Below are positions 1-6,099 of a stretch of DNA of 6,933 nt, piece by piece (position 1 is the stretch's first letter; every line of letters starts with the position of its first letter). Under the pieces are notes generated by a model that had not been told where the DNA came from, did no database searches, and worked only from the letters and a program-made list of their open reading frames with translations. A program made the position numbers and the translations under genes. Where the stretch lies: assembly GCA_005786815.1 (NCBI GenBank), contig SYDB01000011.1, forward strand, positions 1 through 6,933. Direction: 5' to 3'. The stretch comes from Burkholderiales bacterium (GTDB lineage Bacteria > Pseudomonadota > Gammaproteobacteria > Burkholderiales > Burkholderiaceae_C).

Positions 1-742
1 ACCCCTTGTCTTTGAGAAAACTGGGCATGTGCACGGCAATAAAAACCACTTGAAACCCGCAAACAAAAAAACCAGCCATGAGTAACTGAAAGCTTCGATA
101 AGCAAAGGCTTCGCGCAAGGCCTGAAAAATAGATTGGTCGCGTACGGCAGTGTTGCCCCCGGCGAAGCTGGGCTCTCTGAGTCCCAAAGCCAGAGGCACT
201 GCCACTAACAAAGCCAATGTGAGCCATACCAAGGCTTCCTGCCATCCGTAGTAAGAGATTAAAAATCCCTCTACGGGAACCATCAAAAACTGGCCAAAGG
301 AGCCAGCAGCAGCAGCCACACCCATCGCCCAGGAGCGGCGTTCCGCACTGACATTACGTCCAATCACGCCGTAAATCACAGAATAAGTAGTGCCAGCCTG
401 TGCCGCCCCAATCAAAATGCCCGCCGTGAGCGTGAAAAGCATGGGCGTTGGCGAGTACGCCATACCCACAAGACCCAAGGCGTAAAGAAACGCGCACACC
501 ACAATCACGCGGAAAGCGCCGAATTTGTCGGCCACCATGCCCGAGAAAATACTGAAAAAGCCCCAAGTCAGGTTCTGAATCGCCATGGCAAAGGCGAAGT
601 TTTCGCGGGTCCAGTTTTGGGCTTGGGTGATCGGTTGCAGCCATAAACCAAAGCCGTGGCGCACCCCCATAGACAGCGTCACGATAGCGGCTCCACAGAG
701 GAGAACTTGCCACAGTGGCAGCGTTTTATTAGGTTGGTTCAT
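1..742 (-). CDS. Major facilitator superfamily (MFS) transporter, N-terminal part; runs off the left edge
   Basis: This is the first 247 codons of an inner-membrane secondary transporter; the family usually has about 400 to 430 residues and 12 membrane helices, so roughly 60% is present. The frame is open from the ATG at 742 to the window edge. Helices appear at about residues 10-35, 50-70, 78-98, 101-125, 136-160, 165-188 and 214-238. An MFS motif A (GMVADKFGAFR, residues 68-78) lies between helices 2 and 3, with D72, K73 and G75 in place. A polar loop at about 189-212 separates the two six-helix halves. The start is chosen because a short polar stretch then leads directly into helix 1; no strong ribosome binding site is visible before it. 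The RHGFGLW sequence in helix 1 recalls monocarboxylate or oxalate/formate-type MFS carriers, but substrate cannot be assigned. It is divergent from parE, with 36 bases between the start codons. Confidence 0.9.
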   Translation of the reverse strand, partial: MNQPNKTLPLWQVLLCGAAIVTLSMGVRHGFGLWLQPITQAQNWTRENFAFAMAIQNLTWGFFSIFSGMVADKFGAFRVIVVCAFLYALGLVGMAYSPTPMLFTLTAGILIGAAQAGTTYSVIYGVIGRNVSAERRSWAMGVAAAAGSFGQFLMVPVEGFLISYYGWQEALVWLTLALLVAVPLALGLREPSFAGGNTAVRDQSIFQALREAFAYRSFQLLMAGFFVCGFQVVFIAVHMPSFLKDKG

Positions 743-764
743 GGGGGTGACTTTACCGAATCCC

Positions 765-770
765 TACAAT
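765..770 (+). promoter_or_regulatory. Probable -10 box of the parE-parC promoter
   Basis: TACAAT matches the sigma-70 -10 consensus at five of six positions. It ends 8 bases before the parE ATG, so transcription would begin at or within a base or two of the start codon. No good -35 box is seen at 16 to 18 bases upstream; that position falls on the first codon of the divergent transporter gene. The box lies in the only intergenic space (743-778) available to the operon. The call rests on the hexamer and its position alone. Confidence 0.45.
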
Positions 771-778
771 TCCCGCCC

Positions 779-2758
779 ATGGCATCCAAGCAACCTACCC
801 CCACACCCCAGTATTCCGAAGGGTCGATCCGCGTCCTTAAAGGGCTCGAACCGGTCAAGCAGCGTCCGGGCATGTACACCCGCACCGACAACCCCCTGCA
901 CGTTATCCAAGAGGTTTTGGACAACGCCGCTGACGAGTCCTTAGCTGGCCACGGCAAAAAAATCGCTGTCATCCTGCACACCGATGGCTCGGTCAGCATC
1001 GAAGACGACGGCCGAGGCATTCCCTTTGGCATGCACCCAGAGGAAAAAGTTCCTGTTATCGAGATCGTTTTCACCCGCTTGCACGCTGGTGGCAAATTCG
1101 ACAAAGGCCAAGGCGGCGCTTACAGCTTCTCCGGCGGATTGCATGGCGTAGGCGTTAGCGTGACCAATGCGCTAGCCAAACGCATGGAAGTCACCTCCTA
1201 CCGCGAAGGCCAAGTCGCCCATTTGGTGTTTGCCGGTGGCGATGTGGTCGAAAAACTCAAAATCCGCAAGCAAGACGCGAATGAACGCAAACAAGGCACG
1301 ACTGTGCGTGTTTGGCCGGACGGCAAATACTTCGAAACATCGGCCTTACCCATGGCGGAGTTAGTGCATTTACTCCGCAGCAAGGCTGTATTGATGCCTG
1401 GCGTTGGCGTTTGGCTCAACAACGAAAAAACCAAAGATACCCAAAACTGGCTTTACAAAGGCGGCCTGCGCGACTACTTGATGCAAACGCTCAATGGTGA
1501 CCCAGTCATCCCTTTGTTCGAGGGGGATGGCTACGCAGACAGCAACCACGACAGCTTTGCCGAGGGCGAGGGTGCGGAATGGGCCGTGGCATTTACCGAA
1601 GACGGTCAACCCGTGCGTGAGAGCTACGTCAATTTGATTCCGACCACCGCTGGCGGTACCCACGACTCAGGCGTGCGTGATGGGTTATTCACAGCCGTCA
1701 AAAGCTTTATTGAGTTGCATGCCTTGCTCCCCAAGGGCGTCAAACTCATGCCCGAAGACGTCTTTGCCCGCGCCAGTTTTGTGCTGAGCGCCAAAGTGCT
1801 GGACCCGCAATTCCAAGGGCAGATCAAAGAACGCTTGAACTCGCGCGATGCCGTCCGTTTGGTTTCCAGCTTTGTGCGTCCCACCTTAGAACTTTGGCTC
1901 AACCAACACGTCGAATACGGCAAAAAACTAGCCGAACTCGCTATCAAAGCCGCTCAGACCCGCCAAAAAGCTGGGCAGAAAGTCGAGAAGCGTAAAGGCT
2001 CCGGCGTGGCTGTTTTGCCAGGCAAGTTAACTGACTGCGAAAGCAAAGACACAGCTGATAACGAAGTCTTCTTGGTAGAAGGTGACTCCGCTGGCGGCAG
2101 CGCCAAAATGGGCCGCAGCAAACAAAACCAAGCCATATTGCCCTTGCGCGGCAAAGTGCTCAACACCTGGGAAGTCGAGCGCGACCGCTTGTTTGCCAAC
2201 AACGAAATCCACGACATCTCTGTCGCTATTGGTATTGATCCCCATGGGCCCAACGACACGCCAGATTTAAGCGGCTTGCGTTACGGCAAGATTTGTATCT
2301 TGAGCGATGCGGACGTCGATGGTTCACATATTCAAGTGCTGTTACTCACTTTGTTTTTCAGGCACTTTCCCAAACTCATTGAATCTGGAAATGTTTTCGT
2401 TGCTCGTCCACCGTTATTCCGAGTAGACGCGCCTGCCCGCGGTAAAAAACCAGCGTCAAAAGTTTATGCGTTGGACGAAGGCGAACTCACTGCCATCCTC
2501 GACAAACTTCGTAAAGACGGCGTCAGAGAGGGCGCTTGGAGCATCAGCCGGTTCAAAGGCTTAGGCGAAATGAGTGCAGAACAGTTGTGGGACACGACTT
2601 TGAACCCTGACACTCGCAGACTGATGCCGGTTCAATTAGGGCAACTCGACTTCCTACAAACAGAAGGCTTGATAACCCAACTCATGGGCAAAGGCGAAGC
2701 ATCCGCAAGAAGAGAGCTCATGGAGTTACACGGCGACAGCATTGAAATAGATGTGTAA
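779..2758 (+). CDS. parE: DNA topoisomerase IV subunit B (ParE)
   Basis: ATPase subunit of topoisomerase IV, which works with ParC to separate linked daughter chromosomes and relax supercoils using ATP. The 659 residues are close to the ParE norm (E. coli about 630). They lack the long insertion after the TOPRIM domain that marks proteobacterial GyrB. The GHKL ATPase is at about 20-235: EVLDNAADE (45-53; catalytic E45, Mg-binding N49), DDGRGIP (76-82), LHAGGKFD (101-108) and GGLHGVG (119-125). The transducer follows, with ATP-contacting K350 in QIK where QTK is usual. The TOPRIM metal site has EGDSAGG (434-440) and DADVDG (510-515), then PLRGK and RFKGLGEM. The frame stays open further upstream to an ATG at 656, but that would overlap the divergent transporter gene by 87 bases. 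The ATG at 779 is preferred because the conserved protein begins shortly after it. It has no Shine-Dalgarno sequence. parC follows 9 bases after the stop. Confidence 0.96.
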   Translation: MASKQPTPTPQYSEGSIRVLKGLEPVKQRPGMYTRTDNPLHVIQEVLDNAADESLAGHGKKIAVILHTDGSVSIEDDGRGIPFGMHPEEKVPVIEIVFTRLHAGGKFDKGQGGAYSFSGGLHGVGVSVTNALAKRMEVTSYREGQVAHLVFAGGDVVEKLKIRKQDANERKQGTTVRVWPDGKYFETSALPMAELVHLLRSKAVLMPGVGVWLNNEKTKDTQNWLYKGGLRDYLMQTLNGDPVIPLFEGDGYADSNHDSFAEGEGAEWAVAFTEDGQPVRESYVNLIPTTAGGTHDSGVRDGLFTAVKSFIELHALLPKGVKLMPEDVFARASFVLSAKVLDPQFQGQIKERLNSRDAVRLVSSFVRPTLELWLNQHVEYGKKLAELAIKAAQTRQKAGQKVEKRKGSGVAVLPGKLTDCESKDTADNEVFLVEGDSAGGSAKMGRSKQNQAILPLRGKVLNTWEVERDRLFANNEIHDISVAIGIDPHGPNDTPDLSGLRYGKICILSDADVDGSHIQVLLLTLFFRHFPKLIESGNVFVARPPLFRVDAPARGKKPASKVYALDEGELTAILDKLRKDGVREGAWSISRFKGLGEMSAEQLWDTTLNPDTRRLMPVQLGQLDFLQTEGLITQLMGKGEASARRELMELHGDSIEIDV

Positions 2759-2767
2759 ATAGAAAAT

Positions 2768-5110
2768 ATGTCAGACATCACAACCATGGATTTACCCTCC
2801 GCCGACAACGATGACGGTATTGCCTTAGGACACTACGCCCAACGCGCCTATTTGGAATACGCCTTGAGCGTAGTCAAAGGCCGCGCCTTGCCCGATGTCT
2901 GCGACGGCCAAAAACCTGTGCAGCGCCGCATTTTGTATTCGATGTCCCGCATGGGCTTGGGCTTTAGCGGCAACACCGGCGCCAAACCTGTCAAAAGCGC
3001 ACGCGTAGTCGGCGATGTACTCGGCCGCTACCACCCCCACGGCGACAGCGCCGCTTATGAAGCACTTGTTCGCATGGCGCAAGACTTTGCGCAACGCTAC
3101 CCGCTCATCGACGGACAAGGTAACTTCGGTTCGCGCGACGGCGATGGTGCCGCTGCCATGCGGTACACGGAAGCACGCTTGGCCAAAATCACCACTTTGT
3201 TGCTCGACGAGATTGACGAAGGCACGGTCGACTTCCAACCTAATTACGACGGCTCCACCGAAGAACCCAAGCAGTTACCAGCGCGTTTGCCTTTTGCATT
3301 GCTCAACGGTGCGAGCGGTATCGCTGTGGGTATGGCGACCGAAATACCCAGCCACAACCTGCGCGAAGTCGCTGACGCCTGCATCGCATTAATCAAAACC
3401 TCTAAGCTCAGCGACGCAGATTTGCTGGCGCTCTTGCCCGCACCCGACTACCCAGGTGGCGGACAAATCATTAGTAGCGCAACAGACATTGCGGATGCCT
3501 ACCGCACCGGACGCGGTTCGCTCAAAGTGCGCGCCCGTTGGGTGATCGAAGATCTTGCGCGCGGCCAGTGGCAGCTAGTGGTGAATGAACTACCGCCTGG
3601 CGTTAGCAGTCAGCGCGTGCTCGAAGAAATTGAAGAACTCACCAATCCCAAAGTCAAAGCCGGCAAAAAAGCCCTGAGCCCCGATCAAAACCAACTCAAG
3701 GCCACGGTGTTGTCGGTACTCGACGTGGTGCGAGACGAGTCCAGCAAAGACGCTGCCGTGCGTTTGGTGTTCGAGCCCAAAACCCGCACCATCGAGCAAC
3801 AAGAACTCATCACCACTTTGCTGGCGCACACCAGTTTGGAGACCTCGTCGTCGATCAACCTGACGATGGTGGGTATCGATGGCCGACCTGTGCAAAAGTC
3901 GATGCGCGAGATGCTTACCGAATGGATTGAGTTCCGCCAAGCGACAGTTTTGCGTCGTTCGCAGCACCGTTTGAACAAGGTGCTCGACCGTATCCACATC
4001 TTGGAAGGCCGGCAGCTGGTGCTGCTCAATATCGACGAGGTGATTGCCATCATCCGTCAAAGCGACGAGCCCAAAGCCGCGTTGATCCAACGCTTTAAAT
4101 TGAGCGACCGCCAGGCTGAAGACATTTTAGAAATTCGCCTGCGCCAATTAGCGCGCTTGGAAGCGATCAAGATCCAACAAGAGCTGAAAGAACTCGGCGA
4201 AGAAAAATCCAAACTCGAAGAAATTGTTGACAACGCCAGTGCCCTGCGCCGTTTGATCGTCAAAGAAATTGAGACGGATGCTAAGACCTTCGCCGATCCG
4301 CGTCGAACGCTGATTCAAGAAGAGAAAAAATCTGTAGCCGAAGTCAAAGTGGTCGACGAGCCCGTCACCGTTGTTGTCTCCGAAAAAGGCTGGGTGCGCG
4401 CCCGCAATGGACACAGCCATGACCCTAGCAGCTTTGCTTTCAAAGCGGGCGACGGTTTGTACGGCACTTTCGAATGCCGAACGGTGGATACCTTTATCGC
4501 CTTTGGCTCCAATGGCCGTATTTATTCGGTGTCTGTGGCCTTGCTGCCCGGCGCGCGTGGAGATGGCCAGCCGGTGACCACCTTGGTTGATCTCGAGGCG
4601 GGCACCCAACTGTTGCATTACGTCGCTGGCCCAGCCAACGCGACTTATTTGCTCAGCAGTTCAGGCGGTTATGGATTCTTGGCTAATATTGAACATATGA
4701 TTTCGCGTAACAAGAGCGGCAAGGCTTTTGTAACGGTGAACGAAGGCGAAACCATGTGCCGTCCTTCGCCTGTGAGCGGCGGGTCTGGCGAAACACCATG
4801 GCCTGTTGCAGTCAACGTCGCCTGCGCTTCTGTCGGCGGACGGTTTTTGACCTTCGCCATAGGCGAGCTCAAAACTATGGAAAAAGGCGGTCGCGGTTTG
4901 ATGTTGATCGACCTCGAAGCCAAGGACAGCCTCGCTGGCGCTGCTGCCTACACGCGTAGCGTGCGTATCTATGGAATTGGTCGAGGCGGCAAGGCACGCG
5001 AAGAAACTTTAGAAATTCGCAGCCTCAATAACGCAAAAGCTGCGCGCGCTAGGAAGGGCAAAGTGGCAGATCTTGGCTTTAAGCCTAGTGGCGTTGTGAG
5101 AATTGAGTAA
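2768..5110 (+). CDS. parC: DNA topoisomerase IV subunit A (ParC)
   Basis: DNA breakage and reunion subunit of topoisomerase IV; two copies pair with two ParE to pass one duplex through another. It has 780 residues (E. coli ParC 752). The winged-helix cleavage domain carries RRILY (53-57), the quinolone-resistance region [12 protein letters not shown] (89-100) and [10 protein letters not shown] with catalytic Tyr133. Ile185 in SGIAVGMAT matches the residue that wedges into DNA in GyrA. The positions matching E. coli ParC Ser80 and Glu84 are Ser94 and Glu98, the susceptible state. The tower and charged coiled-coil gate span about 382-510, ending near ADPRRTLI. The C-terminal DNA-wrapping beta-pinwheel runs from about 520. 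The GyrA box expected of gyrase is absent from its first blade, which supports ParC over GyrA. The start follows the parE stop by 9 bases with only a weak AGAAAA before it, suggesting translational coupling. A terminator follows directly. Confidence 0.96.
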   Translation: MSDITTMDLPSADNDDGIALGHYAQRAYLEYALSVVKGRALPDVCDGQKPVQRRILYSMSRMGLGFSGNTGAKPVKSARVVGDVLGRYHPHGDSAAYEALVRMAQDFAQRYPLIDGQGNFGSRDGDGAAAMRYTEARLAKITTLLLDEIDEGTVDFQPNYDGSTEEPKQLPARLPFALLNGASGIAVGMATEIPSHNLREVADACIALIKTSKLSDADLLALLPAPDYPGGGQIISSATDIADAYRTGRGSLKVRARWVIEDLARGQWQLVVNELPPGVSSQRVLEEIEELTNPKVKAGKKALSPDQNQLKATVLSVLDVVRDESSKDAAVRLVFEPKTRTIEQQELITTLLAHTSLETSSSINLTMVGIDGRPVQKSMREMLTEWIEFRQATVLRRSQHRLNKVLDRIHILEGRQLVLLNIDEVIAIIRQSDEPKAALIQRFKLSDRQAEDILEIRLRQLARLEAIKIQQELKELGEEKSKLEEIVDNASALRRLIVKEIETDAKTFADPRRTLIQEEKKSVAEVKVVDEPVTVVVSEKGWVRARNGHSHDPSSFAFKAGDGLYGTFECRTVDTFIAFGSNGRIYSVSVALLPGARGDGQPVTTLVDLEAGTQLLHYVAGPANATYLLSSSGGYGFLANIEHMISRNKSGKAFVTVNEGETMCRPSPVSGGSGETPWPVAVNVACASVGGRFLTFAIGELKTMEKGGRGLMLIDLEAKDSLAGAAAYTRSVRIYGIGRGGKAREETLEIRSLNNAKAARARKGKVADLGFKPSGVVRIE

Positions 5111-5114
5111 AAGA

Positions 5115-5141
5115 AAAAAGCGGCTTGTAAAGCCGCTTTTT
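5115..5141. terminator. Bidirectional intrinsic terminator between parC and the zinc-ribbon gene
   Basis: A perfect 12-base-pair stem (5115-5126 with 5130-5141) has a GTA loop and a GCGGC core. A run of A precedes it and a run of T ends it, so it reads as a rho-independent terminator in both directions. It begins 4 bases after the parC stop and lies 17 bases beyond the stop of the convergent gene. Confidence 0.9.
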
Positions 5142-5158
5142 CGTTGTGGCGGTGAGCC

Positions 5159-5419
5159 TTAAGCCTTAACTTTAGAGGCCGCGTCTGCAGGAGCGGCTGG
5201 CGCAGCGTCCTTCTTGGGGGGGCTGCAGTCAAAGCAGACAAACATGGATGAACCCAAGATGCGTTTGAAAGAGCCGTTGTTGCGTGGTTTGTGAACACCG
5301 CACTTGATGCAACTCATGGTGTCACCGGTTCTGCCTAGTCCCTCGAAAGGGGAGCCGCCTTTTTTAGATTTGTAGCGTAAACCGTCGTTGGAGATTTCTG
5401 TTTTTTCTGGGCGTGACAT
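5159..5419 (-). CDS. Small four-cysteine zinc-ribbon-like protein, function unknown
   Basis: An 86-residue soluble protein with no signal peptide or membrane segment. A basic, glycine-containing N-terminal half (KSKKGGSPFEG, 17-27) is followed by two cysteine pairs, CIKC (37-40) and CFDC (62-65), 21 residues apart. That is the layout of a zinc ribbon that could bind nucleic acid or protein. Between the pairs is a basic stretch, HKPRNNGSFKR (43-53). The last 20 residues are rich in Ala, Pro and Lys and probably disordered. I chose the ATG at 5419; an upstream ATG at 5500 would add 27 hydrophobic and basic residues that fit the rest poorly and lie over the likely promoter. There is no clear Shine-Dalgarno sequence at either start. 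It is divergent from the exported-protein gene and convergent with parC, so it is probably transcribed alone. I do not recognise a named family, and the DNA- or RNA-binding idea is inference only. Confidence 0.75.
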   Translation of the reverse strand: MSRPEKTEISNDGLRYKSKKGGSPFEGLGRTGDTMSCIKCGVHKPRNNGSFKRILGSSMFVCFDCSPPKKDAAPAAPADAASKVKA

Positions 5420-5458
5420 CGTTTTTGTAGATCTGGACAAAAGAAGTATTTTCGCAAA

Positions 5459-5487
5459 TTTATCGGCTGACTTGCTGTAGATGGCGA
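5459..5487 (-). promoter_or_regulatory. Possible sigma-70 promoter for the zinc-ribbon gene
   Basis: Read on the minus strand, TCGCCA (5482-5487) and GATAAA (5459-5464) are separated by 17 bases. Each matches four of six consensus positions. Transcription would start near 5452, giving a leader of about 30 bases. Matches of this quality are common in AT-rich DNA, so the call is tentative. Confidence 0.3.
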
Positions 5488-5525
5488 AAAAAGCCCTCAA
5501 AACGATGAAAAATCTTCCTAAATAG

Positions 5526-5557
5526 AGCCCAAACCTATGCTTTTTAGGGCTTGGGCT
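5526..5557. repeat. Imperfect inverted repeat in the divergent intergenic region
   Basis: AGCCCAA (5526-5532) pairs with TTGGGCT (5551-5557). Inside it, CCTA (5534-5537) pairs with TAGG (5545-5548), with a small internal bulge and a loop of about seven bases. Neither strand has a T run right after the stem, so it does not look like a standard terminator. It lies upstream of both probable promoters of the region and could be an operator-like site or a remnant. No function can be assigned. Confidence 0.45.
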
Positions 5558-5579
5558 TTGGTTCTGCCTACTGTCACCA

Positions 5580-5608
5580 TTGGTACGTAAAAAAGTAATA
5601 AATATAAA
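5580..5608 (+). promoter_or_regulatory. Probable sigma-70 promoter of the exported Gly/His-rich protein gene
   Basis: TTGGTA (5580-5585) and TATAAA (5603-5608) are separated by an ideal 17 bases in an A-rich tract. Transcription would start near 5615, giving an 80-base leader that contains a hairpin and the ribosome binding site. This is the best promoter match seen in the window. Confidence 0.6.
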
Positions 5609-5650
5609 CAGAAAGTAGGTCTGTCATCCGACCGACCCATTCACGCGTTG

Positions 5651-5674
5651 TTTAAGAGGCCGTTTGGCCTTAAA
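5651..5674 (+). promoter_or_regulatory. Hairpin in the 5' leader of the exported-protein gene
   Basis: A bulged stem: TTTAAGAGGCC (5651-5661) pairs with GGCCTTAAA (5666-5674) across a GTTT loop, with a two-base bulge on the left arm. It lies in the predicted untranslated leader, ending 10 bases before the Shine-Dalgarno sequence. It could stabilise the mRNA or tune translation; this is inference, and it matches no riboswitch I know. Confidence 0.4.
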
Positions 5675-5684
5675 TATGAGAACA

Positions 5685-5689
5685 AGGAG
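5685..5689 (+). promoter_or_regulatory. Ribosome binding site that fixes the start at 5696
   Basis: AGGAG, within AAGGAG, sits 6 bases before the ATG at 5696. It decides against the in-frame ATG at 5648, which would put this site inside the coding region and place 16 polar residues ahead of the signal peptide. It is the only clear Shine-Dalgarno sequence among the gene starts visible here. Confidence 0.85.
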
Positions 5690-5695
5690 TTCTTA

Positions 5696-6061
5696 ATGAG
5701 ATGTCTTTCTAAACTCTTAGTCAGTCTTTTAATTGCTGCTATGGCAGTTCCAGCATTTGCGCACGGAGGCGTTGGTCGAGGTGGTCATGGAGGTGGTTTT
5801 TACAACCATGGAAGTAACTTTCATCGACATGGTGGTTATGAAATTCGTCATAGTTGGGGGAACAACTGGGTAGCGCCTGTTATCGGCGCCACTATCTTGG
5901 GTGGTGTTATCTATGCGGCAAATCGACCCGTTTACGTTTTGCAACAACAGCCTATCGAGAGCGCGCCTCCACAAGGCGCTTACTACTGCAGTGCTTACCA
6001 GCAGTTCTATCCAAATGTACCGACCTGCCCAGTACCTTGGCAAATCGTTCCTTATCGTTGA
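5696..6061 (+). CDS. Small exported Gly/His-rich protein, function unknown
   Basis: A 121-residue protein with a clear Sec signal peptide: a short basic N-terminus, a hydrophobic core (LLVSLLIAAMAV) and AFA before the predicted cleavage after residue 22. The mature protein starts with a Gly/His-rich stretch (about 23-52, with six His) that could bind metal. A glycine-spaced hydrophobic segment follows at about 59-75 (APVIGATILGGVIYAA), which may insert in or associate with a membrane. A Gln/Pro linker leads to a C-terminal motif with Tyr-Tyr-Cys (96-98), FYPNV (104-108) and CPVPW (111-115). Cys98 and Cys111 could form a disulfide in the periplasm. I recall similar YYC...YP.V..CP..W endings in small exported proteobacterial proteins of unknown role. 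It has its own promoter and strong ribosome binding site and appears to be a single-gene unit. Metal binding or an envelope-stress role is speculation. Confidence 0.82.
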   Translation: MRCLSKLLVSLLIAAMAVPAFAHGGVGRGGHGGGFYNHGSNFHRHGGYEIRHSWGNNWVAPVIGATILGGVIYAANRPVYVLQQQPIESAPPQGAYYCSAYQQFYPNVPTCPVPWQIVPYR

Positions 6062-6093
6062 AAAAGGAAAGGGCCTAAGGCCTCGCTCTTTTT
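6061..6093. terminator. Bidirectional terminator between the exported-protein and exonuclease genes
   Basis: An imperfect hairpin: AAAAAGG and TCTTTTT form the outer stem with one G-U pair, a three-by-three internal loop follows, then GGGCC pairs with GGCCT around a TAA loop. A runs flank the left side and T runs the right, so it can act in both directions. It overlaps the last base of the left gene's stop codon and lies 6 bases past the stop of the right gene. Confidence 0.75.
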
Positions 6094-6099
6094 AAAGTG

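Noticed and set aside
656..778. N-terminal extension of ParE to the ATG at 656
   Set aside because: It lies mostly inside the divergent transporter gene, its 41 residues do not look like ParE, and the conserved protein begins just after the ATG at 779.
3590..4090. Long antisense open frames opposite parC (here and at 4148-4618)
   Set aside because: They have no ribosome binding sites or recognisable motifs and are explained by the codon bias of parC on the other strand.
4975..5001. A GRGGKARE stretch near the ParC C-terminus resembling the GyrA box
   Set aside because: The GyrA box lies in the first blade of the C-terminal domain; this stretch is near the end of the protein and the full QRRGGKG consensus is not met.
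5420..5500. Upstream start at 5500 for the zinc-ribbon gene
   Set aside because: The added 27 residues differ in character from the rest, there is no ribosome binding site, and the segment covers the likely promoter.
5481..5525. A 14-residue lysine-rich open frame (MAKKALKTMKNLPK) on the plus strand, directly before the palindrome
   Set aside because: No Shine-Dalgarno sequence or promoter is evident, and an open frame this short is expected by chance; conservation in relatives would be needed to revive it.
5648..5695. Start of the exported-protein gene at the ATG at 5648
   Set aside because: It would bury the AAGGAG ribosome binding site and leader hairpin in coding sequence and put polar residues ahead of the signal peptide.
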